From Streptomyces rapamycinicus NRRL 5491 (lineage in GTDB: Bacteria; Actinomycetota; Actinomycetes; Streptomycetales; Streptomycetaceae), in contig NZ_CP085193.1 in the NCBI RefSeq assembly GCF_024298965.1, positions 372,001 through 436,000 of the forward strand: a stretch of 64,000 nt of DNA, written 5' to 3'. The position numbers were made by a program, and so were the translations under genes. The notes below the pieces were generated by a model, which worked only from the letters and a program-made list of their open reading frames with translations, had not been told where the DNA came from and ran no database searches. Below, piece after piece: positions 26,701 through 35,401 of the stretch; position 1 is the stretch's first letter; each line of letters starts with the position of its first letter.

Positions 26701-26729
26701 ATAGTATTTTCTGCAATGTGGAATAACAA
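26701..26729 (-). promoter_or_regulatory. Promoter and operator of the hyi-glxR-gcl operon
   Basis: Read on the minus strand, TTGTTA (26729-26724), a 17-base spacer and TACTAT (26706-26701) form the promoter. The palindrome TTCTGCAATGTGGAA (plus strand 26709-26723, pattern TTCnnCAnTGnnGAA) fills the spacer almost exactly. A repressor bound here would exclude RNA polymerase. The form resembles IclR/AllR-type boxes; no such regulator gene is in the window. Confidence 0.55.
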
Positions 26730-26846
26730 CCCCCCGGCTCGCCACTCACCCCGGACGCCCCGCCCCACGCCCCGCACTTCGGTGGCAGACTCATCGACGC
26801 GGTGACGACGCCCGGACGGACGGGCGGAGCAGGGACGCGAAAAGCC

Positions 26847-26910
26847 TTGACAGGCACCCACGGCGGACCTATATATCTGCCAATCGAAAAATAAATTCCG
26901 CATGGTGAAA
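26847..26910 (+). promoter_or_regulatory. Promoter and operator of the DUF3311-symporter pair
   Basis: TTGACA (26847-26852), a 17-base spacer and TATATA (26870-26875) make a near-consensus promoter. About 14 bases after the expected start lies TTCCGCATGGTGAA (26896-26909), a palindrome of form TTCnnCATGnnGAA. It is close to the box in the divergent gcl-operon promoter, suggesting one regulator for both. Confidence 0.55.
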
Positions 26911-27156
26911 AGCGCTTTGGCCCCGTCCCACCCACCGCCGAGGCCTTGGCAGGCGGCCCCGGTCGGCGGCCCTGGTCAGCGGGCTTGGGTCAGCGGCCTC
27001 GGTCAGCGGTAGGCGTTCCGCTGAGGCGCCGCCTCCCCTACGCCATGCGCGGCGTCCCGACGGCCCCGCCCCGCCCGCTCGGCGCGAGACGTGCCACCCG
27101 CCCCAGACGGCCTCGCCCCACCAGTGGAGGACGGCCCGGCCCAGGAGGTTCTCGAC

Positions 27157-27357
27157 GTGAAACCCATCCATCTGCTCGGCGCGATCCCGTTCCTCGGGAT
27201 CCTCGGGGGAATCTTCATCGCGAACCGGGTGACGCCCTACGTCCTCGGTATGCCGTTCAACCTCTTCTGGCTGGTCATGTGGGTCGTGCTGATCTCGGCG
27301 ACCATGGCCGTCATCTACCACCTGGACCCGGCGAACCGGGAGGAGCAGAGCTCATGA
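27157..27357 (+). CDS. DUF3311 small membrane protein
   Basis: 66 residues with two hydrophobic segments (LLGAIPFLGILGGIFIA and FWLVMWVVLISATMAVIY) around VTPYVLGMPFNLFW, typical of DUF3311 proteins that accompany sodium-solute symporters. GTG at 27157 follows AGGAGG by 7 bases. Its end overlaps the symporter start (ATGA). Probably an accessory subunit of the symporter. The 250 bases before it hold the divergent promoter but no gene. Confidence 0.8.
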   Translation: MKPIHLLGAIPFLGILGGIFIANRVTPYVLGMPFNLFWLVMWVVLISATMAVIYHLDPANREEQSS

Positions 27358-28856
27358 TCGCCCTCGCCGTCATCTTCGCCTTCCTGCTCGCGGCCCTGGG
27401 CCTGGGACTGCGCGCCCGCCGTGGCAGGGACATGGATCTCGAACAGTGGTCGGTGGGCGGCCGCGGCTTCGGGACGGTCTTCGTCTTCCTGCTGCTGGCC
27501 GGCGAGATCTACACGACCTTCACCTTCCTGGGCGCCTCGGGATGGGCCTACGGCAAGGGCGCGCCCGCCTACTACATCCTCTGTTACGCCTCACTGGCCT
27601 ACGTCCTGTCGTACTGGCTGCTCCCGGCCGTGTGGCGCTACGCCAAACAGCACCGGCTGATCTCGCAGTCCGACTTCTTCGTCGCCAAGTTCAACAGCCC
27701 GCTGCTCGGCGCGCTGGTGGCCCTCGTCGGAGTCGTCGCGATGGTGCCCTATCTCGTCCTGCAGCTCAAAGGGTTGGGGATCATCGTGTCCGTCTCCTCC
27801 GACGGCCGTATCTCCTCCCACTGGGCCATCGTGATCGGCACGGTGGCGCTGACCCTCTATGTGACCATCTCGGGCATCCACGGCTCGGCCTGGACCTCGG
27901 TGCTCAAAGACGTCGCCATTCTCGCGATCGTCCTCATCCTCGGCATCTATCTGCCGATGCACTACTTCGGCGGCGTCGGGGAGATGTTCCACGCGGTGGA
28001 CAAGGCCCACCCCCAGCTCCTCACCCTGCCCTCCAGCGGCATGAGCACCTCGTGGTTCGCCTCCACCGTGCTGCTCTCGGCGGTCGGCTTCTACATGTGG
28101 CCGCACACGTTCAGCGCCTCCTACAGCGCCCAGAACGAACGCGTCTTCCGCCGTAACGCCATCTTCATGCCGCTCTACCAGCTCATCCTGCTCTTCGTCT
28201 TCTTCGCCGGCTTCACCGCCATCCTGGTCGTGCCGGGCCTCAAAGGCGCCGACGCGGATCTGTCCCTGCTGCGCATCACCACCGCGACGTTTCCCTCCTG
28301 GTTCGTCGGCATCGTCGGTGGCGCCGGGCTGCTCACCGCGCTGGTCCCCGGATCCCTGCTGCTCATGACCTCCGCGACCTGCCTGTCGAAGAACGTCTAC
28401 CGCCTCGCCCGGCCGCACACCAGCGAGCAGCACATCACCCGCCTCGCACAGCTGCTCGTCCCCGCGCTCGCCCTGGTCTCCCTCTACTTCACCTTCAACG
28501 GCGGCAGTTCGATCGTCTCGCTGCTGCTCATGGGCTACGCACTGGTCACCCAGCTCTTCCCCGCACTGCTGGCGAGCCTCGCGCGACGGCAGTTCGTCAC
28601 CAAGGAGGGAGCAGCGGCGGGCATCGTCGTCGGAGTCACCACGGTCGCCGTCGTCACCCTCTCCGGAGTCACGGTGGGCGGCCTCCTGCCGGGACTCCCC
28701 CAGGTGGTGAAGGACCTCAACGTCGGCGTCATCGCCCTCGTCCTCAACACCGTGGTCATGGTGGCCACCTCCGCCGCCACTCGCACCGCGAGCCCCGACC
28801 CCGTGACCACCGCCGCCCTGCGCCCCGAACCCGAAGCCACGGCCGGCACCGGCTGA
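27354..28856 (+). CDS. Sodium:solute symporter
   Basis: 500 residues with about thirteen transmembrane segments. SSS-family marks include GGRGFGTVFVFLLLAGEIYT, ASGWAYGKGAPAYY, the sodium-site region, and MWPHTFSASYSAQNERVFRR. Divergent position and shared operator with the gcl operon suggest import of a purine-breakdown ureide, a carboxylate or glyoxylate precursor; the substrate is not determined. A strong hairpin terminator follows. Confidence 0.88.
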   Translation: MIALAVIFAFLLAALGLGLRARRGRDMDLEQWSVGGRGFGTVFVFLLLAGEIYTTFTFLGASGWAYGKGAPAYYILCYASLAYVLSYWLLPAVWRYAKQHRLISQSDFFVAKFNSPLLGALVALVGVVAMVPYLVLQLKGLGIIVSVSSDGRISSHWAIVIGTVALTLYVTISGIHGSAWTSVLKDVAILAIVLILGIYLPMHYFGGVGEMFHAVDKAHPQLLTLPSSGMSTSWFASTVLLSAVGFYMWPHTFSASYSAQNERVFRRNAIFMPLYQLILLFVFFAGFTAILVVPGLKGADADLSLLRITTATFPSWFVGIVGGAGLLTALVPGSLLLMTSATCLSKNVYRLARPHTSEQHITRLAQLLVPALALVSLYFTFNGGSSIVSLLLMGYALVTQLFPALLASLARRQFVTKEGAAAGIVVGVTTVAVVTLSGVTVGGLLPGLPQVVKDLNVGVIALVLNTVVMVATSAATRTASPDPVTTAALRPEPEATAGTG

Positions 28857-28862
28857 CCCGCT

Positions 28863-28902
28863 CCCCGGGCCGGGACCTCACACGGTCGCTCCCGGCCCGG
28901 GG
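28863..28902. terminator. Strong bidirectional hairpin
   Basis: CCCCGGGCCGGGA and TCCCGGCCCGGGG are perfect 13-bp arms around a 14-base loop. It sits between the convergent symporter and MFS genes and should end both transcripts. Confidence 0.7.
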
Positions 28903-28943
28903 CTCCGGCCGCTCCTTCGCGGCAGGGACAACGCCGAGCCCTC

Positions 28944-30215
28944 CTATGCCGGGCTGTCGCCGGGCAGCCCCATACGGCGGGTCATCGTCCACAGGAGCAG
29001 GGCGGCGAGGCTGAACGACGCGCCGAGAACCGACACCCCCGGCCAGCCCGCCGTCGCGTAGGCGAGGGAGGAGCCGAGGGCGCCGAGGCTGCTGCCCGCC
29101 GAGTAGAAGACCATGTAGCCGCCGATGATCCTGCTGCCCGCGTCGGGCCGCACGGCGTGGATCAGGGTCTGGTTGGTGACGTGGACCGCCTGCACGGCGA
29201 AGTCCAGCAGGACGGCGCCGATCGCCAGCGCCCACAGCGATTGCCCGGTCAGGGCGATCGGGAGCCAGGAGAGCGCCAGCAGGGCGAGGCCGGCACCGGT
29301 CGTGCGCTCGGCGAGCCCCCGGTCGTTCCAGCGCCCGGCCACTCCGGCGGCGACCGCCCCGGCCGCCCCGGCGAGCCCGAACGCTCCGATCGCGGTGTGC
29401 GACAGCGACCACGGCGGACCGCTCAGGGGCTGGGCCACGCCGCTCCACAGCGTGCTGAAGGCCGCGAACACCAGCAGGGCGAGCGCGCCCCGGATCCGCA
29501 GCAGCGGATGGCGGACGAACAGGGTGACGGTCGAGGCCACCAGCCGTCCGTACGACGCCTCGCGCACACCGGCGGACGGCACGCCCGGGGGCAGAGCACG
29601 GCACAGCGACAGCGCGAGGACGGCGGTGACGCCCGCGGACGCCAGGTAGACCGCCCGCCAGCCGGCCAGGTCGGCGAGGACGCCGGCGGCGGCGCGGGCC
29701 AGCAGAATTCCGGTGACGATACCGCCGGTGACCGTCCCGACGGCACGGCCGCGCCGGGCGGGCGGGGTCAGGGCGGCGGCCGCCGCGACCATCGTCTGGG
29801 CGACGACGGCGAGCAGCCCGACCACGGCGAGCGCGCCGAGCAGCGCCGCCACGCCCGGCGCCAGCCCGGCGGCCAGCAGTGCCAGTGCCAGCAGTCCGAG
29901 CTGACCGGTGACCAGCCGTCGGCGGTCGAGCAGGTCGCCGAGCGGCACCAGCGTCAACAGGCCCGCCGCATAGCCGAGTTGAGTCACGGTGACGATCACA
30001 CCGAGCAGCCCCGAGCCGAGCGCGAACCGCTCACCGAGGGTCACCAGCAGGGGCTGGGCGAAGTAGACGGTGGCGACGGAGCTGCCGCAGGCGAGGGCGA
30101 GCAGGGGCACGAGCCCGGCGGGCGGCGACGCGTCCGACGCCGACGCCGTGGCAGGCGCCTGGTGGCCCCCGGTCCCGCCGCACCCGCCCGCCGCACCGGA
30201 GCACTGGATCGCCAT
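28944..30215 (-). CDS. MFS transporter (drug:H+ antiporter type)
   Basis: 423 residues with twelve predicted membrane helices. The loop 2-3 motif appears as PLGDLLDRRRLVTGQL; TPPARRGRAVGTVTGGIVTG marks the middle helices. The divergent HxlR regulator and its inverted-repeat site imply induction by a toxic or redox-active compound, with this protein as exporter. The ATG at 30215 has GGAAGG upstream. Confidence 0.85.
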   Translation of the reverse strand: MAIQCSGAAGGCGGTGGHQAPATASASDASPPAGLVPLLALACGSSVATVYFAQPLLVTLGERFALGSGLLGVIVTVTQLGYAAGLLTLVPLGDLLDRRRLVTGQLGLLALALLAAGLAPGVAALLGALAVVGLLAVVAQTMVAAAAALTPPARRGRAVGTVTGGIVTGILLARAAAGVLADLAGWRAVYLASAGVTAVLALSLCRALPPGVPSAGVREASYGRLVASTVTLFVRHPLLRIRGALALLVFAAFSTLWSGVAQPLSGPPWSLSHTAIGAFGLAGAAGAVAAGVAGRWNDRGLAERTTGAGLALLALSWLPIALTGQSLWALAIGAVLLDFAVQAVHVTNQTLIHAVRPDAGSRIIGGYMVFYSAGSSLGALGSSLAYATAGWPGVSVLGASFSLAALLLWTMTRRMGLPGDSPA

Positions 30216-30234
30216 ACAGCCACACCTTCCGCTC

Positions 30235-30289
30235 GGTTGCATCTTGCTACCGACGTGACAGTAGCCATCCGAGGTAGCATGTTGCAACC
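30235..30289. promoter_or_regulatory. Inverted-repeat operator between MFS and HxlR genes
   Basis: GGTTGCATCTTGCTACC (30235-30251) and GGTAGCATGTTGCAACC (30273-30289) are inverted 17-bp arms matching at 15 positions, with 21 bases between. The position between the two divergent starts fits HxlR control of both. Confidence 0.6.
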
Positions 30290-30331
30290 ATCCCTGGAAG
30301 GGGTCCGGGGAGCTGAGGAGAGGAGCCACGG

Positions 30332-30829
30332 ATGGTCGCCCGCACCCGTTTCGACGCCGACCCCTGTCCCGTCGCCCGGACGGTGAACGCCATCGGCGAC
30401 TGGTGGTCGCTGCTGATCGTGCGGGACGCCTTCGACGGCAGCCGCCGCTTCGGCGAGTTCCAGCGCAGCCTCGGCATCGCCAAGAACATCCTGGCGGCAC
30501 GGCTGCGCACGCTGGAGCAGGCCGGAGTGGTGCGCGCCGAGCCCGCGCCGGACGGCGGGTCCCACCGCGAGTACCTCCTCACGGACAAGGGCCGCGCCCT
30601 GTTCCCGGTGATCGTCGCTCTTCGCCAGTGGGGCGAGGAAGAGTGCTTCACCCCCGGCGAGGACCACTCCCGCCTGCTGGACCGCCGGACCGGCCGCCCG
30701 TTGCGCCCGTTGCGGATTCAGGCGGCGGACGGACGGCCGGTGGAGCCGGAGGACACGGTCGTGGAGAAGGTGCGAGAGACGGAGAGGGCCGAGAAGAAGA
30801 CCTCGGCGGAGGCGGGCCGGGCCCGCTGA
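30332..30829 (+). CDS. HxlR-family transcriptional regulator
   Basis: 165 residues with the winged-helix HxlR domain at 10-110: DPCPVARTVNAIGDWWSLLI, FGEFQRSLGIAKNILAARLR, and YLLTDKGRALFPV. Cys12 is at the position used for thiol sensing in some relatives (HypR-type). The tail of about 50 charged residues is extra. It likely represses the divergent exporter through the inverted repeat between them. Confidence 0.88.
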   Translation: MVARTRFDADPCPVARTVNAIGDWWSLLIVRDAFDGSRRFGEFQRSLGIAKNILAARLRTLEQAGVVRAEPAPDGGSHREYLLTDKGRALFPVIVALRQWGEEECFTPGEDHSRLLDRRTGRPLRPLRIQAADGRPVEPEDTVVEKVRETERAEKKTSAEAGRAR

Positions 30830-30934
30830 GCGAGGCCGTGAGTGCGGAGTTGTTGCCGCATCCGAGTCCCGCGGGCTCACCGGCGGCAATACGATGCGAT
30901 CTCACGACCCCGCCTCTCCGTCACGGTGGCCTTC

Positions 30935-31504
30935 ATGAACAGCGTGTACTCGCCCATCCTGGAGCTCAATCTCCTCCGGGAGTTCGACGATCAGTTCGGG
31001 ACGCACAGCTACGCGGACGGCTTCGAACTGCTCGACTACGACGACAAGAGTGAGCTCAAGGGCTGGCTGGACGATCCGGAGAACCCCAGCCGCGCCGAGT
31101 TCTTCGAGCAGCTGATCCCTTTCGCACGCGCCACCGGCAGCGGTTCGGGCTATGCGCTGTGGCGGTTCGACGACCGGGCCGACCTCGCGGACCTTCCCGT
31201 CGTGTTCCTCGGCGACGAGGGCGACGTATGGGTCCATGCGCGCAACCTACGGGAGCTGCTCCGGCTGCTCCCGGTCGAACGCGATGTCGCCTACGAGGAC
31301 GAGGACCTCGACGAGCTCTTCCCGGCGCGTCAGGAATACCTGATGTGGCTGGAACGGAACTTCGGTCTCGCCCCGCCCGACGAGGACGAGGAAGCGGCCA
31401 TCGGCAAGGCGGCCATGTGCGCGTTCGGCCCGCGGTTCGCCACCTGGCTGACACGGTTCACGAACCAAGGGGTGATCGACGACATGGTCAGGCTGCTGGA
31501 TTGA
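30935..31504 (+). CDS. SMI1/KNR4 (SUKH)-superfamily protein
   Basis: 189 acidic residues. The SUKH pattern includes GTHSYADGFELLDYDDKSEL, SGSGYALWRFDD, LPVVFLGDEGDVWVHARNL and a C-terminal TRFTNQGVIDDMVRLL. SUKH proteins are often immunity proteins of polymorphic toxin systems, but a toxin gene is not adjacent. A GTG at 30926 is an alternative start; neither has a strong ribosome site. Confidence 0.7.
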   Translation: MNSVYSPILELNLLREFDDQFGTHSYADGFELLDYDDKSELKGWLDDPENPSRAEFFEQLIPFARATGSGSGYALWRFDDRADLADLPVVFLGDEGDVWVHARNLRELLRLLPVERDVAYEDEDLDELFPARQEYLMWLERNFGLAPPDEDEEAAIGKAAMCAFGPRFATWLTRFTNQGVIDDMVRLLD

Positions 31505-31519
31505 ACTCGGCGCGGGCGG

Positions 31520-31660
31520 CCGCTCAGCCGGTCTCGGCGCGGCTGCGACTGCCTCGCGGAGGAGTTCGCCCCACCACAGCAGCTCGTCGAGCATCGCCTT
31601 CGCGGCGCCGTTCGGGCCCTCCGGGTCCCGTAGCTCCCCCTCCGGGCCGAAGAGCTCGTA
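31520..31660 (-). pseudogene. C-terminal fragment of an NAD(P)H-FMN-reductase-like gene
   Basis: The minus strand reads YELFGPEGELRDPEGPNGAA followed by AMLDELLWWGELLREAV, resembling the last helices of NADPH-dependent FMN reductases. The frame continues without a stop into the antisense of the SUKH gene. Its upstream part is missing because the TnpB element's right end abuts at 31661. The family assignment is tentative. Confidence 0.4.
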
Positions 31661-31669
31661 TTGACGTCC

Positions 31670-31689
31670 TCTCCCCCTGAAAGGGGAGA
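31670..31689. repeat. Right-end hairpin of the TnpB element
   Basis: Seven-base perfect arms TCTCCCC and GGGGAGA enclose a 6-base loop. In active relatives this end lies in the guide (omega) RNA; the bases beyond 31661 would be the guide. Confidence 0.55.
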
Positions 31690-32750
31690 TTCCCGCCCTA
31701 CCGCGTCGTTGAACGCTGCGGTGTCGAGTGGGTTCCTGCTTCGCTGCGCGGTGCCGGGACGAGTCCCGGTCTTACGCGCTCCACAGGCTGTAACGGCCAG
31801 TCCGGCCGCCTTGGCGACGTTGACCGCCGCGTTGATGTCCCGGTCCAGAACCGCCCCGCATCCCCCACAGGTCCACACGCGCACGTGCAGGGGCTTGGGC
31901 CCGTCCTTCACTCCGCACCGCGAGCACACCTGCGACGTGGGCTCGAACCGGCCGATCCGGATGAAGGTGCGCCCGTACCGGGCAGCCTTGTACTCCAGCA
32001 TGCTCACGAACGCCGACCACCCAGCGTCGTGAACGGACTTGGCCAGGCGCGTGCGGGCGAGCCCCTTCACCGCCAGGTCCTCCACGGCGACCGCTTGGTT
32101 CTCGCGGATCAGCCTCGTGGAAAGCCGGTGGTGGAACTCGCGGCGCGCGTCCGCGACACGGGCGTGTGCCCGAGCGACGCGGACCCTGGCCTTGTCCCTG
32201 TTCCTGCTGCCCTTCTCCGTGCGGGAGAGGGCGCGCCGCGCCTTCTTCAGGCGCTTCTCGGCCCGGCGCAGGAAGCGTGGGCTGTCGACCTTCCGGCCGT
32301 CGGAGAGGACCGCGAAGTGCCCGAGGCCGAGGTCGATGCCCAGCTCGGGCGTCGTCTCCGGCAGCACCTCGTCCGGGCCGGTCTCCACGACGAAGGACGC
32401 GAAGTACCGGCCCGCCGAGTCCTCGACCACCGTCACCGTGGACGGCGTCGACGGCAACGTGCGGGACCACTTCACCTTGAGGTCGCCGATCTTCGGCAGG
32501 CGCAGCTTCCCTCCCGTGGTGATCGACCAGCGGGCGTTCGCGGTGAACCGGACGGCCTGCCGGGTATCCTTGTGCGCTTGGACAGGTCCCCGGTCTCCGG
32601 GAACGGCATGCCTTCGCTACGGGCGGTCTCCCGAGCGCGGAGCGCGTCGTTGTAGACCACCCGCACGCATCCGAACGCCCTCGCCAGCGCTGTGCGCTGA
32701 CCGGCACTCGGGTACAGGCGGAAGCTGTACCGAAGCTGCACGCAGATCAT
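31690..32750 (-). pseudogene. tnpB: TnpB RNA-guided nuclease gene with out-of-frame internal deletion
   Basis: The N-terminus (ATG at 32750: LRYSFRLYPSAGQRTALARA to GDLSK) is followed without the expected middle by KDTRQAVRFTANARW in another frame. About 60 residues of the usual N-terminal region are missing and the joint shifts frame. Downstream the RuvC-like nuclease is complete: GIDLGLGHFAV (Asp), AVAVEDLAVKGL (Glu), a CSRCG/CGGCG zinc motif and DRDINAAVN (Asp). A full protein cannot be made by normal reading, though an internal start could yield the RuvC part. Confidence 0.7.
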
Positions 32751-32780
32751 GCTACGCAGTTGGTTTATGAGTATCGATGA

Positions 32781-32963
32781 GAAGGTTCGTACGGGTCGTC
32801 AAATCCCGAGGAGGGTGAACTCCGCCTGGCCTACGAGACGCTGGAGCTGCCCGCCGACGATCAGCGCCTGGTGGTGCACATCCCCGCCGACGACGCCTCC
32901 GCCGCCGCGCTGGACCGGCTGACGGGCCGCCGGTCCGGGGCGCTGCGCGCGGTGTCCGGCTGA
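32781..32963 (+). pseudogene. C-terminal fragment of an MmyB-like XRE regulator
   Basis: An open frame without a start reads EGELRLAYETLELPADDQRL, VVHIPADDASAAALDRLTGR, then RSGALRAVSG and a stop at 32961. This is the usual C-terminus of actinobacterial MmyB-like helix-turn-helix regulators. The DNA-binding part was lost, probably with the TnpB insertion or a deletion. Confidence 0.5.
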
Positions 32964-33017
32964 GACCGCTGGGGACGGCCGCCGGCCCGGCCATGGCGGT
33001 CGGGGACGTGACGGCGT

Positions 33018-33953
33018 TCAGCGCGGAATCACCCAGCCCGGGGCCCAGGTCCCGGCGGCGTCGTGGCCGGCCGCCGCGGTGCCGAGGTGGGCGCGGAGAG
33101 TGGCCAGCGCCGGGTGGGGGTTGTCGCGGTGCCAGAGGAGGGAGTGCGGGTAGACGGGCGTCGGATCGGTCACCGGGATGCGGCGCAGCCCGTGGCCGAC
33201 GGGCCAGATGAGGCGGGTCTGCTCACTCATGAAGGTGGCCAGGGCCGGGGTGTCGGCGACGGTGTCCAGGAGCACGTCGGAGCCGAAGTTGGGGCCGGTC
33301 GCCTCGACGGTGAGGCCGAACTCGGCGACGAGGTCGTCGTAGTAGGCGGCCCACTCGGTGCCGGGGACGATGCCGGGCATCCAGATCCGGTGCCCGGCGA
33401 GCTGGGCGACGGTCACCGACCGTGCGCCCGCCAGCGCATGAGCGGGGCCGGTGAGGAGCTGGAGCGGCTCGTCGAGCACCCGGACGGACTCGATGTCCTC
33501 GGGAAGGGGCCGGCCGGGCATGGCGACGGCCCGGAACGAGGCGTCGATCGTACCGGACCGGATGGCGGCGACGGCCGTCTCGATGTCGAACAGCATCACC
33601 ACGTCGAGGTCGATCTCGGGATACGCTCGGTGGAAGCCGCGCATCAGACCGGACGCCGCGCCGCGCGAGGCGATCACGTCGACGCGCAGCGGACGGCGGC
33701 CGGTGCGCACGGACGAGACCGCGCGCTCGGCGACGCGCAGCAGCTCGCGCGCGTGCGGCAGGAACGCCTGCCCGTCGATGGTGAGCTCGGCGCCGCGCGG
33801 AGTGCGGGTGAAGAGCCGCACGCCGAGCTCGCGCTCCAGCGCGGCGATGCGCTTGGAGACTGCCTGCTGGGTGACCGCGAGCTCGGCGGCGGCCTCCTGG
33901 AACTGCCCCGCGTCGGCGGCGACGACGAAGGTCCGGACGGTGTCGAGGTCCAT
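33018..33953 (-). CDS. LysR-family transcriptional regulator
   Basis: 311 residues. The N-terminal winged helix-turn-helix is clear (MDLDTVRTFVVAADAGQFQE, VTQQAVSKRIAALERELGVR). The effector domain follows with RVDVIASRGAASGL, LDVVMLFDIETAVAAIR and HRIWMPGIVPG. It is divergent from an MFS exporter gene with a palindrome between, the classic LysR arrangement. Confidence 0.9.
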   Translation of the reverse strand: MDLDTVRTFVVAADAGQFQEAAAELAVTQQAVSKRIAALERELGVRLFTRTPRGAELTIDGQAFLPHARELLRVAERAVSSVRTGRRPLRVDVIASRGAASGLMRGFHRAYPEIDLDVVMLFDIETAVAAIRSGTIDASFRAVAMPGRPLPEDIESVRVLDEPLQLLTGPAHALAGARSVTVAQLAGHRIWMPGIVPGTEWAAYYDDLVAEFGLTVEATGPNFGSDVLLDTVADTPALATFMSEQTRLIWPVGHGLRRIPVTDPTPVYPHSLLWHRDNPHPALATLRAHLGTAAAGHDAAGTWAPGWVIPR

Positions 33954-33968
33954 GCTGAGACCCTAGGG

Positions 33969-33987
33969 CCACAACCATCGGTTGTGG
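33969..33987. promoter_or_regulatory. Palindrome between LysR and MFS genes
   Basis: CCACAACC and GGTTGTGG are perfect 8-bp arms with a 3-base centre. Further GGTTGT half-sites occur near 34011 and 34054, as expected for LysR sites that spread toward the target promoter. Confidence 0.55.
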
Positions 33988-34087
33988 CAGGCGGCCCCGC
34001 GGTTGTTTGATCCCTGGGTCCGGCGCTCGCTTTGATGCTTCCGATCACGGATCGGTTGTGCGAATGAGTGGCGAGGGGGCGTCGGGC

Positions 34088-35401
34088 ATGTCGGGTACGA
34101 GGAGCGGGCACCGACTGGGGCATCTGCCCGGACATCGGCTGGGGCGGCGGTTCGGGTGGCTCTGGGGGGCGTACGGGACCAGCGCGCTCGGCACCTGGCT
34201 CGCCTTCGGTGCGTTCCCGCTGATCGCCATCCAGGTGCTGCACGCCGGACCGGCCGAGGTCGCCGCGCTCTCCTCCGTCGGGGCAGCGGTGGGCGCGGCC
34301 GTGGCGGTGCCGCTCGGGCCGTGGGTGGAGTTCCGCCGCAAGCGGCCGGTGCTGATCACGATGGACCTGGTGCGGTGCGCGGCACTGCTGACGGTCCCCG
34401 CCGCGTTCGCGCTCGGCGCGCTCACCTTCCTCCAGCTGCTGCTGGTCTCGGTCGTCGTCGCGGCGGCCGACATCACCTTCCGCGCCGCCTCCGGCGCGTA
34501 CCTGAAGACGCTACTGCCGGCCGATGACCTGCTCGTCGCCAACGCCCGGTTCGAGTCCACGGCCTGGACGACCACGATCGTCGGACCGCCGCTGGGCGGC
34601 GCCGCGATCGGGCTCCTCGGCCCGGTGGCGACAGTGGTGGCCGACGCGGTCAGCTATCTGCTCTCGGCCCTGGGCATCCGCGCGATGGGCGGCCACGAGC
34701 CGCGCCCGGAGCGCCGGGAGGCCGCGCGCATGCGGACCGGGGACCTGCTCGACGGTTGGCGGTACATCCTCGCCGACGCGGCGCTGCGTCCGCTGTTCTT
34801 CAACACCGCCTTGTTCAACGGCCTGGTGATGGCCGCCCAGCCGCTGCTCGCCGTCCTGATGCTGGGCCAACTCGGGTTCGCGCCATGGCAGTACGGCCTC
34901 GCCTTCGCCGCGCCCTCGATCGGCGGGCTGCTCGGTTCATGGCTGGCCCGGCCGCTCGTCACCCGGTTCGGGCAGCACCAGGTCCTGGTCACGGTCGGGG
35001 CGCTGCGCGCGATCTGGCCCGTCGGCCTGGCCTTCCTGGGGCCGGGGACCGGCGGGCTGCTGCTGGTGATGGGCGTCGAGCTCGGGCTCATCTTCTGCTG
35101 CGGGGTCTTCAACCCCGTCTACGCCACCTACCGCCTCGAGCGCACCGCGTCCGATCGGGTCGCCCGCACGCTGTCCGCCTGGGCGGTGACGACCAAGGCC
35201 TCGACCGCGCTCCTGACGGCCGTCTGGGGGGTGCTGGGCGGGCTGCTCGGCTCGCGTACGGCCATCGCCCTGGCCGGTGTGCTCCTGCTGGCGACCCCGC
35301 TGCTGCTCCCCCACCGCGCGGCAGGACATCTCCCGGAGCCGGAGCCAGGGCCGGGGCCGGAACCGGAGCCGTACTCGAGCCAGTCGAGCGGCAGCGCATG
35401 A
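34088..35401 (+). CDS. MFS transporter
   Basis: About 437 residues and twelve hydrophobic segments. The pattern (YGTSALGTWLAFGAFPLIAI, EFRRKRPVLITMDLVR, RAASGAYLKTLLPADDLLVA, NARFESTAWTTTIVGPPLGG) is that of the MFS_3/enterobactin-exporter-like group. ATG at 34088 has GAGGGG 9 bases upstream; an ATG at 34064 lacks one. Likely controlled by the divergent LysR protein. The C-terminus is rich in Pro-Glu-Pro. Confidence 0.82.
   Translation: MSGTRSGHRLGHLPGHRLGRRFGWLWGAYGTSALGTWLAFGAFPLIAIQVLHAGPAEVAALSSVGAAVGAAVAVPLGPWVEFRRKRPVLITMDLVRCAALLTVPAAFALGALTFLQLLLVSVVVAAADITFRAASGAYLKTLLPADDLLVANARFESTAWTTTIVGPPLGGAAIGLLGPVATVVADAVSYLLSALGIRAMGGHEPRPERREAARMRTGDLLDGWRYILADAALRPLFFNTALFNGLVMAAQPLLAVLMLGQLGFAPWQYGLAFAAPSIGGLLGSWLARPLVTRFGQHQVLVTVGALRAIWPVGLAFLGPGTGGLLLVMGVELGLIFCCGVFNPVYATYRLERTASDRVARTLSAWAVTTKASTALLTAVWGVLGGLLGSRTAIALAGVLLLATPLLLPHRAAGHLPEPEPGPGPEPEPYSSQSSGSA

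Larger units (their letters stand above)
31661..32757 (-). mobile_element. IS200/IS605-type TnpB-only element, decayed
   Basis: The element has a tnpB-like gene and no tnpA. The right end carries the hairpin typical of these elements, TCTCCCC/GGGGAGA at 31670-31689, near TTGAC. The left boundary near 32757 is not precise. Flanking sequence on the right is an FMN-reductase-like fragment and on the left an XRE-regulator fragment. Confidence 0.6.

Noticed and set aside
31670..31689. Rho-independent terminator after the SUKH gene
   Set aside because: The hairpin is explained by the TnpB element right end and lies beyond a gene fragment on the other strand.
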